From Rhizophagus clarus (taxonomy: Eukaryota > Glomeromycota > Glomeromycetes > Glomerales > Glomeraceae), in contig BLAL01000356.1 of assembly GCA_015698045.1 (NCBI GenBank), positions 620,001 through 684,000 on the forward strand: a stretch of 64,000 bases of DNA. The letters run 5' to 3'. Both the position numbers and the translations under genes were made by a program. Shown here one piece after another: positions 23,614 through 34,600 of the stretch. The notes under the pieces are model-generated. The model made no database searches, was not told the DNA's origin, and saw only the letters and a list, made by a program, of their open reading frames with translations. Position 1 is the first letter of the stretch. Each line of letters opens with the position of its first letter.

Positions 23614-24479
23614 GTGCATGACAGTATCGTATTTTCTGGCCAATCAAAATTAGGCTGATCTTTGCATGTGATTTAATCATTTAATCATGCACGCGTTTTT
23701 TGTCTTATTTATTTTTGTCTCTTATTTCTTTATTCTTTTGTTCAATATTTTTAATTTTTTTGTCTCTTCTTTCTATTATTTCTTTAATTATATACAATAT
23801 CATCAGGAAATTTTTTTAGGAAATATATATCGATGGATAAGTCACATGATATCTATCGATAATAATCAGACTCGTCGAGTAGTATCGATATGGGTAAATG
23901 ATGACAAATTATCAGAATTTAATTAAAATGACAAATATCGATAGAGATGTATCTCAATGGAAAGGTCACATGAGATCTATCGATAATAATCAGACTTGTC
24001 GAGTAGTATCATTTGGTTATATCAACGATAATCATTAGTATCATTAAATAATGATAATCATCAATATTATTAAATAACGATAATTATTATAATGTTAAAT
24101 TATTTATTGTTAAATAATGTTATATTATTTCATCACTTTATTAGAAAGATACATTATTTTATTTTATACTAAATTCTATGCTAAAATCTATGTTAAAAAT
24201 TTATTATCTAGCAACTCCAAAAAATGTTAGAAAATGTTCAAATAGAAACACTTCCTAAACTCAAAAATCTACAAAAAAAAGAGAAACAGAAACATTAAAA
24301 AATAAATACTGATAAAAAAACCAAAAAAAAGTTCAAATAATACCTTCAAAATTAATTATTCCAAGTATCCAAAACAAATTCTACAATCGAGAAAAAAGGT
24401 GTAGTGAAAGTTCTGGAAAAATTAAAAAAAAGATAATAAATAGAGTTCGTTAGTAACTTTTCAGAAATAACAAAAAAAA

Positions 24480-26650
24480 AATTTCACTGACTCACATACC
24501 TTGATTCTAAAGTCTGGTCGTAATTTTCATCCAGCTGACCTGCAAAAAAGTAAATAACGAAACGCTAGTTAACGCTTCTTGACTAAAAATAAAATAATAA
24601 AATAAAATTTCAAAATTTATACCTTCAAAATTTCTGATACCAAAATAGAAACTGATGAGACCCTACAAAAAGAAAGAAAAAGTAAGGGTAATGTTTCTTC
24701 AAATATGATAAAAAAAATTTCTTAATAGTTCTCGAAAAGTAATTCAAAAACTTACATGGGAAGTCGAGTCAGATTCCTATAAAATAATCTTAAAATTTTT
24801 TTTTCAAAAAGTTTTTATTTCGAAAAGCTATCCAAGATTCCATTGATACTCAAGTCGGAACCGCAATCCTATAAATAAAAGCATTTCAAAAATGGTCTAG
24901 GGATTCTGATGCTTCAAAATTAGTACTGACCGCCTAAAAAAAAAAGAAAAATAATGACACATTAATTATTGTTTCATTAAAAAAAATGGATTTTTTTTTA
25001 AAAACAAATCTGAGATTTACCTTAAAAAAGGTACTGATACCCACCTCTCAAGATCTGAAGAATTAATCCTACAAAATAAAAAAAGAACTGTTAGCTAAAG
25101 TTCGTTGAAACACTAATAAACAAATTAAGAAAAGAAACTTATAACAATATACACATCAAAAAAATAGTTTAACCTTTCTATTCTAGGAACTAATGAACAA
25201 AAAGATCCATCTAGAAAAAAAGAAAGACAATGATCTGTTAGAAACTGTTCGTTAAAAAAAAAGAATACAGTGTTAAAAAAAAAATAAAAAATAATAAAGA
25301 CTGACGTACAGAAATTTTACACGTCTAAAAACATTTTTATTTTTGTTTATATTTAAACGTTACCGGCCATCTATTAAAGAGAAAAATCAAATATCAGTAA
25401 ATGTTTCGTTAAAATAAAGCTTAAAAGAAAAAGAGAAACCCACTGAATTCCACGTATCCTAAGATCCAAAGAACTGATTGTATAAAAAAAAGAAGAAAAA
25501 ACGGAATATAAGTTCTATTAAAATGAACAATTAAAATAGAACATGAAAAAAAAACCAACCGAAATTCACGCAAGTTCCTGACAGAAGAACAGTCTTCTAA
25601 AGAAAGCAAGCTGAAACGAATTGTAAATCCAGAATAAATAGTGAAGGAAAAGTTTTTTAAAGGCCCATACACCATAGGATATCGTCTAAAAAAAAGAAAT
25701 ATAAAAAAAAAAGAAAAATAAAAAATTAGTAAAGTTTTAAAATATTAAAAAGGCCCACCAAAACTTTCAGAAAACTCACCAAATCTAACACATCCTGGCC
25801 ATTTAAAATCGAAATTTATTTCTGAAGAGATCCAAAAACCAATCGCCTAAAAAAGAAAAAACAAAGAACTGTTAATAACAGTTCTGTCGTCAAAATAAAA
25901 ATTAAAAGTAAAAAATGAACCTCACTGATGAAATCCATAACTTTTAATTACATAATCTTCGTTAGGTTATCATTGTAGTAAATGTCAAATTTTTTTCCTG
26001 TATATTTTTGACACTGAAACTCCACACGTCCAGATATTAGCTGTTCACTGATTTACATGCATCCAAACGTCCTGAAGTACCGGTAATCTACAAAATGAAA
26101 AAAAAGATGAAACAATTTAGTATCGTTTCATTAAAAAGTTATTCAAAAAACCTCCCTTACTGATTTTCATTTAAAAAAAGAAAACGAACTGATGTTTCAT
26201 CAAGATTCCAAGCATCCAGGCTCGCCTAAAGAAAAAAATAAAGGAATGAAATATTAGTAAGCATTTCGTCAAAAGGGTTATTTAAAAAATTTCCTCTCTA
26301 CAATTCTCTCACTTCCGAAGATTGAAATGAAGATCTATTTTCACAAGAGCCGCTAAAGCTAAAGGAAAGGTGTCAAACCTAAAAAAAAAGGAGATATTGT
26401 CAGTAAAGATAAAAGAAAACTGAAACAAAAATAAAACCGAATACTATTTTCCAGAGAGAAAGTTAAAACCTAGAAGAGGAGAAATCATATAACAACCGTT
26501 AGTAAAGTTCGTTAAACAAAAAAACAAAAAAAAATAAAATAAAATAAAAAAAAAAATTAATATCTTACCGAAGTATTTAGATTCCAAGAAAATCCCAAGA
26601 GGAAAAGGGTTACCAAAATGTCACATCCAAAGAGACCGAATGAATGTCTA
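24480..26650 (-). repeat. Array 2a: about 16 diverged splice-bordered modules in element 1
   Basis: On the minus strand, short GC-richer modules are separated by A/T-rich spacers. Each module is entered by T-rich-(T/C)AG and left by GTAAG/GTGAG/GTATG. Examples: 26,569-26,647 (79 nt), 26,438-26,469 (32 nt), one ending at a GTGAGAG donor near 26,311, and 24,508-24,537, whose core (AAGTCTGGTCGTAATTTTCA on the plus strand) resembles the array 1 module. Spacers carry GTTAGTAA-type words, the reverse complement of the branch-site word TTACTAAC. Reading frames do not continue from module to module as far as I can follow. A spliced non-coding RNA or dead multi-exon gene is possible. Confidence 0.65.
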
Positions 26651-26870
26651 AAATAAAGAAAAAATAGAAAAAATAGGAAGGGAGGAAGAGGAAAGAACAA
26701 AGAGAAAGAAAAGGAAGACGAGTAAGAAAAAGAAATAGGAAAAAAGGAAAAAAGATAAAGGAAAGAAAATGAAAGAAGGAAAAAGAGGAAAAATGAAAGA
26801 AAGCGAAAGGGAAAAATGAAGAAAGGAATAGGGAAGAAAACCAAAAGGGAAAGCGAAAAAAAAGTTTAAG
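26650..26870. repeat. Purine tract (GAAAGGAAGA-type)
   Basis: About 200 bases almost only A and G, upstream of the splice-module array when read on the minus strand. The matching tract in element 2 is at 41,580-41,720. On the minus strand it is T/C-rich and could serve as a promoter-proximal pyrimidine tract. It is followed by an inverted AAGCTTAA / TTAAGCTT pair. Confidence 0.6.
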
Positions 26871-27143
26871 CTTAAAAAAAGTTAGTTAAGCTTTTTATAC
26901 TGGTAAATGATCGAACTGTGGATCATTATTAATATAATATCACGTGATACACGTGATGTTCAATTAGATATAAATAGAGGACATTTCCCCAAAATAAATT
27001 TTTTTTTTTTATAATTTTTAAATTAATTTAATACTGGTATATAAAATCATAAAATTAATTACTGGTAAAAATTTAATTATATTAGGGTACGTGTGCATAT
27101 ATGTACGCATGTACAATACACAATGTGCATAATGTTTAACTTT

Positions 27144-27290
27144 ACGAACCTGCTCCTTCTCTATATGCGGGTAGAGGCCCATTAGTGCTTATAGGAAGAA
27201 AGCCATTACTGTTCCCTCCGCCTGTTTATAGTGACAAAAAGAGGGAGTCTTCAGTAGTAAAGCTTAATATAATTATAAAAAAAAATAAAT
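27144..27290 (+). other. Short GC-richer open stretch, unassigned
   Basis: Within very AT-rich DNA, this stretch reads without stop as YEPAPSLYAGRGPLVLIG then RKPLLFPPPVYSDKKRESS and has codon-like composition. It has no start codon. It could be an exon or a captured gene fragment inside element 1. I do not recognise it. Confidence 0.35.
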
Positions 27291-27369
27291 GGTTATACAA
27301 TGGTATCAATTAATAAAACTTTTTAACATTTAAAAATTTGTTATAAATCATTAAAATAATTATTGTTAT

Positions 27370-27780
27370 TTATCTTTCAGATTATTATTGATAAATATCA
27401 TTAACATTAAATATCATTATTTATCTTACAGATTATTACCGATAAATATCATTAACATTAAATATCATTATTTATCTTACAGATTATTACTGATAAATAT
27501 TATTAACATTAAATATCATTATTTAACTTACAGATTATTACCGATAAATATCATTAACATTAAATATCATTATTTATCTTACAGATTATTATTGATAAAT
27601 ATCATTAACATTAAATATTATTATTTATCTTACAGATTATTATTGATAAATATCATTAACATTAAATATCATTATTTATCTTACAGATTATTACTGATAA
27701 ATATCATTAACATTAAATATCATTATTTATTTTACAGATTATTACTGATAAATATCATTAATATTAAATATCATTATTTA
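27370..27780 (+). repeat. 51-bp tandem repeat, about 8 units
   Basis: Units of the type ATTATTTATCTTACAGATTA then TTACTGATAAATATCATTAA. Because 51 is a multiple of three and one frame lacks stops, a repetitive 148-residue open frame appears, which I regard as an artefact. The array resumes at 29,676 after the retroelement insertion. Confidence 0.9.
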
Positions 27781-29675
27781 ATTTTTTTTTATTTTGAAAA
27801 AACTGTATATAGTGAAACGAATATAACTACATAAATTATAGTCGACGAAAATACAGGCTTTGACACTATTTATGAACATGTTCAACGAGCTACATTAATG
27901 AACGACTTTTTTGATACTTTTATTACTTTACTGGACGACCAAAGTTTTGGGTGGGCTCTTAAACACTTTTCGTTATTTGCCAAGGACGTGAGCAAAGAGG
28001 AGTACCAAGGCTACCTAGGAAACTTCCTTCCAGAAATAATAAAAGAACGCCTTAATAAGATAGCGGACAAGCAGAAATATAGCAAAAATCTCCTCTATAT
28101 TCTTTACAGGGCCTTCTTCCTCATACACAAAGATGCCTTCAAGACTGCTGCAGCTTTGTATAAGGACGGCGGAAAATTCAAGAATATACTGGATGACTCA
28201 GATGACTCATATGATCCTAACTGGCTATCAGATGAATTTATGGATATGGAAATATCTATAAACAAAGAACACCAATCACAATCCAGTGCTGCATCAGCAA
28301 GTACCAATCGGAATGATGATGGAGCATCATGGAAGCAAGATAAACAAAAGGCTAAGGTTGTAGAACAAGTTATCCCTGACATACCTGTACTGGACCTGGA
28401 CCCTGTTGTAATACCTCAGCCACAAGTTGTACCCCAGTCTGCTTCCAGTTCCTCATTAAAACCTATGGCCAAGCCTTTTGTATTCAGGACAAAAGGCGAG
28501 AAAAGTAAAGCAAAATCTAATGACCTAGGTGATGATGCTACACAAATAATTACAGGCTATCACCCTAACCCAAGTTTAGGACAATATGTTTGTGATATCC
28601 TTATTTATGATGTCCCAGCCAAGTAGAAGAACATCACAATCTTAGACTATCTAAAGGCTTGAAGTAACGTAATCTCAATAACAGTTAAAAAACAGAAGAA
28701 GTATAAAACTGTCTGGTGTAAGTTAGAGATTATGCATGCTTTTGATACTTAAGAACGAGATACCCCTTTGGATAGCTCCCCTTGGACCTGTGGTGGTCCG
28801 ATGGTTTTCTGCATCCTGGTCTCTGAAAGAACGTAAAGAAAGAGAAAGATTCCAGATTGTTGTTCAAGGACCTCCAAATTCTTTTACAGCAGACGTTCTG
28901 GCAGTTAAGGAACACCTAACAAATTTTATCAATCCCTTATGTATTAAAGCTTTTAAGGAAGTTAAGAATCCAGATGGTTCACGCAAGATGTTTGCCTACT
29001 TCGAAAGTTGGGAGGACTTACAGAACATCCTAAGTAAGGAATCATTTTGGAATGGAGCAAAACTCAGTTGGTGTCGCCATACCGTGCCATCTTTCATTAC
29101 GCAAAGGAAAAGTAGTCAGCGGTCTAGTTCCAATAGGCAAGATAAACCTAACAAGTTGAACCAAGATCCACTTTCCAAACGTACCAAATTTAGCTCAGGA
29201 TCCAAGACAGGTTCCCCTGCTACTGGATCGAATCGCGTCCCCATAAGGAGTCCGCCAAAGGATTCAACCCAATCCTCATCTAGTAATAAAACTGGAGTGA
29301 AGAACAAGAAGAGCCAGAAAATGAAAGATAAGAGTACAGGTACTTCTCTTCCAATCAAGCTGTCAAAACGACAATTGCATGCTGAAATTGTAAAATTGAA
29401 GACAGTTATGATGGATTTTATTCAGAAGCTGTCCCAAAATTAGTAATGATTAGTAGGATTTTTGTCTTGCTTCTCTGGATGAGATAGAATTTTTATTTTT
29501 TTTATACCCTTTTACCCTTTATTCGTTTATATATATCTTAATTTTTGAGACAGTATGGTTGAAACGGCCCTCGGGCTACGAGTATACTTTTATAAATTTT
29601 TGTATAGGTTGCATTACACCTTGCAACATTTTAAATAAAGATATGCGCTATCAATGCCTTTAAACTAAAAAAAAA
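27781..29675 (+). mobile_element. ORF1-only retroelement (half-LINE), copy 1
   Basis: A 1.9-kb insertion into the 51-bp array. It is flanked by a 17-bp direct repeat TTAAATATCATTATTTA (27,764-27,780 and 29,676-29,692) and ends in an A-run. It has an ORF1-like gene and a 3' UTR with AATAAAG near 29,634, but no endonuclease or RT. Because the target is itself a tandem array, part of the 17-bp match could be array sequence. The second copy, with its own 16-bp duplication, supports the reading. Confidence 0.75.
27898..29443 (+). pseudogene. ORF1-like protein of the half-LINE, decayed
   Basis: Two frames. The first (27898-28626, 242 residues) has a helical N-terminus (LDDQSFGWALKHFSLFA), a low-complexity acidic and Ser-rich linker, and then IITGYHPNPS and CDILIYDVPAK, an RRM-like start. 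There a TAG stands where the related copy has tryptophan (AKW). After a frameshift near 28,740 the second frame (to 29443) continues with FQIVVQGPPNSFTADVLAV and LCIKAFKEVKNPDGSRKMF, then a basic Ser/Lys tail ending LSQN-stop. The likely function is RNA binding in a ribonucleoprotein particle. The minus-strand copy at 37,636-44,251 aligns over the RRM-like part. Confidence 0.65.
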
Positions 29676-29920
29676 TTAAATATCATTATTTATCTTTCAG
29701 ATTATTATCAATAAATATCATTAACATTAAATATCATTTTATATCATCAGATATTTATCAATAACTATCATTAATATTAAATATCATTTTATATCACCAG
29801 ATATTTATCAATAACTATCCAAATTTGATATCTATCGATTTATTTAATATGATAAAATGGGATAATTTGAGATAAAGTGATAAATATCGATATATATCTT
29901 CTAAAAAAATTTCCTGATGA

Positions 29921-30350
29921 TATTTACATATATTTCATAATTTATTGCTTTGCAGGTATAGAAATATTTGTTTATTAATACTAATTATTTTCATTTTTTT
30001 TTACCTCTTTGTTACTTTATATCGTAATACTAACAATATTATCCATGTTTCCTTTATTCCTTTTTACTTGTACTTTAATACTAACGATAATATCTATGTT
30101 TCTTTTACTCCTTTTACTGTTTCTTTAACTCTTTTTACCTTAATACTAACAATACTAACAATATTTCTTTTATCTTTATATCTAATACCAATGTTACTAT
30201 AGCTGTTTCTCTTCTTTTTACATCTAATTGTATTGCTACTCTTTCTTTTTTACTTTTATATATTCTGTATATAATAATAAATACTTGTAATTTTTTATAA
30301 TTTAATTCATATTATATCTAATAAAATATACATTATATAAACTTATAGTA
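29921..30350. other. AT-rich spacer
   Basis: Loose repeats of ACTAACAATA and TTTACTCCTTTTA-like words; no gene recognised. Confidence 0.4.
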
Positions 30351-30354
30351 CAAA

Positions 30355-31110
30355 AATAAATTTTGAAATATTACAAAATATTTATGTAAAATTACGAATC
30401 ATCAAAATATTTTAAAAAGTTGCGAAATATTACGCAATAAAATTACACAATATTACAAACCATAAAATTACGAAACTTTGCATATCGTAATATTTTGAAA
30501 TATTTTAAAAAGTTACAAAATATTACGCTTACGCAAATTTGCAGCAGGTCTGGAAACTTACGAAATATTATGTAAAATTACGAAATATTGCGAATGCATA
30601 AAATTACAGAATATTACAAACCGTAAAATTATGAAACTTTGCATATCATAATATTTCAAAATATTTTAAAAAGTTACAAAATATTACTCTTTCGCAAACT
30701 TGCGGCAGGTCTGGAAACTTACGAAATATTACAATACGTAATCTTGCGCAACTTTTCGCACTATAAAATTTTCTGATGTAGTAAAAACATATTTATCACA
30801 TTTATTATTTGTCACATTCATAATTTCTTAATGCCATAATTTTAGCCAATTCTACCCACTTTAATGACCCCCCAAAAAGGAAATGATCACGTGATTGATT
30901 TTCTTTTTGGATAATGCCCATTTTATAAAAATATTTTTTGTAATTTTTGCAGAATCAGAAAATTTTCATTTTGGAATTTTGTATAATCACATGACTCCTA
31001 ATTCCAGCTGGCACTATAAATTGACCTGAATTACTGCATCTGACTGCATCTGAAAAATTTTTTAAAAATAACAGGAAGGGGATCAATAATTTAAAAAATA
31101 ACTGTAAGAA
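30355..31110 (-). repeat. Copy 2 of the 740-bp repeat, inverted relative to 3,760-4,500
   Basis: Same order of parts as copy 1 on the opposite strand: subterminal GAAATATTACG-type motifs (30,355-30,760), a terminal CTATAAAATTTTCTGATGTA (30,762-30,781), then a flank shared with copy 1 (CAGCTGGCACTATAAATTGA near 31,003, and CAATAATTTAAAAAATAACT near 31,084). Confidence 0.6.
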
Positions 31111-31652
31111 TTATCAAAATTGCAAAATTAAACAATTATTATTATAAAAATCCAAAATATTGTCTATTATATTAAATTGATTTACTCTTTATTCTCATTT
31201 TCTTGTTGAAGCAAAAATATATATACAGTCTTTAAGCTTTATAATGTTTTTTTATATCAATGGTTTTTCTTTAATACTATTATCTATTTCATTTGGATGA
31301 TTTATATTTATTTTATTTTTAAATAAATTAGTAATCTCTGAATCTTTAAAAATTTCATAAACTACTTCTTCTTTAAGAATTATTATAAATTCTTTTACTT
31401 CCATCTAAATATAGATATAAAACTAAAACTTTTTATAATCCTTTAAGTTTAGGTATATACCAAAACTTAGTTTTGAGATATGTATTTATTTTCTAAATCT
31501 TGAATTCCAAATCCTTTCTAAAACTTTTCCAAAACTATATATATCAAAATATAATTAAAATTTATAATTAAATCAAAATAAATATAATATAATTAATAAG
31601 TAAGACTCAAAGTTTCTTTTAAATATCAATAGTGATTACTAATATAATCCAT
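31111..31652. other. AT-rich spacer left of the TTAA element
   Basis: No gene, repeat or signal that I can support. Confidence 0.4.
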
Positions 31653-31656
31653 TTAA

Positions 31657-34600
31657 TTCGTGATACGTGAGTCAACTGCAAAAAAATGTCGATCATTATT
31701 ATAGATCAGCGGTGATAATAATCACTATTAATTTTACAATGTTGGAGAATCTCACACTTCTTAGATAATATAACCTCAAACTATTAGTCAAATACGCGTT
31801 AAATAATGGGTAAACGAAAAGAATATCAAGTTAATTTAGTTTCTCTTGGTCGTATAGACGAAAACTTTCATTATGGACCATTTTCTCGAGATTGGTGGGA
31901 AACGCGATCTATAAAAAATGCAACTGAAACTCCAAATTTTTATCCTATTCGTATAAATATGAAAACCTTAGTCATTCTTCAAAATGTACAATTTTTTATT
32001 ATTGTTATTCAAGGCCATACTGGTTCTTTGCAACAGCCAGGATATATTTGTGAAGCAGGAGATTTAAAAAGTGCTGTTTTTAATAATCCTTCAGCCGCGA
32101 TAACTACACTTTATCAACAAGTGTTTAAAAGCAATACTAGGTTTTCTGGTTCTCTTATTATGGGTCATGATAAAATGGAAATTGGAGAACAACTTTTGAA
32201 GAATATTAATTTTCGTCCATTTTGTTGTTTTCTTGGAAAATTCTGGTTGTTTGTATATGGAATTGGTATATCTTCAGACGAGCAATTATATTATGCGGGT
32301 CCAGGGTTTAAATCATCATTTTATTATTCAATTGGAGCAAACAAAGATCGAACTTTATTTGTACAAGAAATAAATAAAAAAAATTCAATTATAAAAATGT
32401 ATCAAAATTTTGAGTTGCGATATACATATATTGGTAATAGTCCTAATGATGTGTGGCAAAAAGTTGGTGTATTACGAGAACATAGAGGTGTTGATTTATT
32501 TGGAATTAGTCATCCTCAAATTCAAACATTTATTCAAACACAACTTATACCAAGATGCCCACCTGAAGAATGGCATATTATTGATAAAATGCAAGCCTTG
32601 TGGAATTATCATTTGCGAAGATTTACATTATCTTCTATTAATTGGAATGAATTTTTTATTGAATGGTATAATGAAACGAAAACTGTAGTTGAAATTACCA
32701 CCACTTTAAAAAAACTCTATCCACTAAACTATATAATTAAAGAAAGAGAAATGCGTGCATGGCGTGCGATGTTAAGCCATGCTGGATGTACCAATATCAC
32801 ACCTTATACAAAAGATATTTCACCAGTAAGTTTTTTTGAGAAAATATATTTATAAATGTTATAATAAATTCTTACTTTTATTTTTTTTAGTATGAATTTT
32901 GGACGCGATCTGGTGATCCATCATGTGATCGTGAAATTTTGCATTTTTTGTATACGTCCAGATTTTTACATCCATTTCCTGGACAGTATCGCAATGATGG
33001 GGATATTTTCTGGAAGTGTTTTAGTCAAGCGTTAGAATCTAATAAAAAGGGTTATGATGGGAAAAGAAGGATTCTTTCCATTATAGCTGAGAAATTTTCT
33101 TATAATATTTTGATGGAAAAATTAAAAGTAAGTATAACCAAATATTCGTAAAAAATTTTTTTGAATTATATTTACCCTTATAATTTGTATAGGTTGCACA
33201 AGGCACTATTTTTGAGGCGAAAAAATATGCCAGAATTAATGGTCCTGGTTGTGTAGTATTGGAAAAACCTGTCAGAAAAGTCAAAAGAATTACTTCTGAA
33301 CAAAAACAACAATTTGATTCATTTTTTCAAGATAAAGCTCATGTTATTATGAGCTCCTATAAAACTGATGCTAAAACAGGACAACCGGTAGTTTATTTAA
33401 AAAATACAAAAAATATATTATGGGAAAAATTCAAGGAATCTTTTCCAAATGGAATTAAACGCACAACATTTTACACTCAATTGATGGGTCACCAATATAT
33501 TTACCGAGAAGATCTTGGAGGATTATGTTCTACATGTAGTATGTATGGATATGAAACTTTTGAAGATATTATAAATCTAATAAAAGAAAAAATAAATAAT
33601 ACCAATCTACAGGTAAAAACAAAGTTTACTAAAAAATTTTGATATATACATACATTCTAATCTTGAACAATGAATTTATAGAATATTTTTTCCGAACATT
33701 GCTATTTTTTAAAACGCTATTTAAAGAAAGAATATGAAGAACATTTAGTTGTAACTGATCATGGAATAACAACTCATGACCCATGCATAAATCATTGTTT
33801 ATTATATGCATTTGGTGAGTGTAATGAACATCATACCCATGTTTGCAACGAATGTCAAAAAATTTTCAAGTTTTTTCAGGATTTGAAAGATAATTTGGAT
33901 TTATCTTACCATGAAAAAATCCAAGAGTACCAAAATCGTATACTTTATTATCTTGCACATCAAGCTCGAAAAACTTATTTGAATGCACAATTTAATGCAG
34001 CCCTTCTAGATTTAAATGAAGATGGTGCACTATTAGTAGTTGATTATAAGATGAAAATATTGCCTAAAACATCACGTGAAACAAAACAAGAATTTTTTGG
34101 AAAAAAGGGCTGGGCATTACATACAGTTCTGTTATATACCAAATCCAAAGAAAGCTTTGAAATTAATATACAAGCTATAGACCATTGGTCCACGGATGCT
34201 CGCCAAGATGCATGGTTTTCTGCATGTTCCCTGCATTCTGTGATAGAAAATTTAGATGTCAAACCAAAGTGGATTAGTATAATCTCTGATAATGGTCCAC
34301 ATTATCACAACTCAGAACTTATGATTATTATGAGCAAATGGCATGAATGGTATGGAATTCAAGTAAAAAAATGGATATTTTTGGAGGCTGGTGAGGCTAA
34401 AACCACTGTAGATTCGCATCATGCTCAGGTTGGTAATAAAAACTTTTTTTTTTAAAAAAAAAAGAATCAAACTGACTTGTAATAACTGATAAACCATTAG
34501 ATATCCCTTTCAATAAAACGATTTGTTCGAATTGGTGGTGAAATCCAAGAAGGTAATGACATCACAGCAGCTATTAAGAATATTGCTGGTACTTCAGTTG

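Larger units (their letters stand above)
23800..29920. mobile_element. TIR element 1 (TA-flanked) with splice-module array
   Basis: The ends are inverted repeats of about 34 bp, CATCAGGAAATTTTTTTAG then (A/G)(A/G)ATATATATCGAT, with TA (or ATAT) on both sides (23,797-23,800; 29,920-29,923). Inside the left end, a 120-bp block (GGATAAGTCACATGATATCT...GACTCGTCGAGT) is repeated at 23,940. Then come the minus-strand splice-module array, a purine tract, a small GC-richer open frame, a 51-bp tandem array and an inserted ORF1-only retroelement. Without that insertion the element is about 4.2 kb. I see no transposase, so it is probably non-autonomous. TA duplications suggest a Tc1/mariner-like mobiliser, an inference. 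Confidence 0.8.

Noticed and set aside
26557..26844. 95-residue hydrophobic minus-strand frame
   Set aside because: Most of it is the purine tract read on the other strand; only the last 79-nt piece has splice borders and is listed in the array.
27388..27834. 148-residue repetitive protein (INIINIKYHYLSYRLL units)
   Set aside because: It arises from a 51-bp AT-rich tandem repeat whose length is a multiple of three; the array continues beyond the retroelement without respecting the frame.
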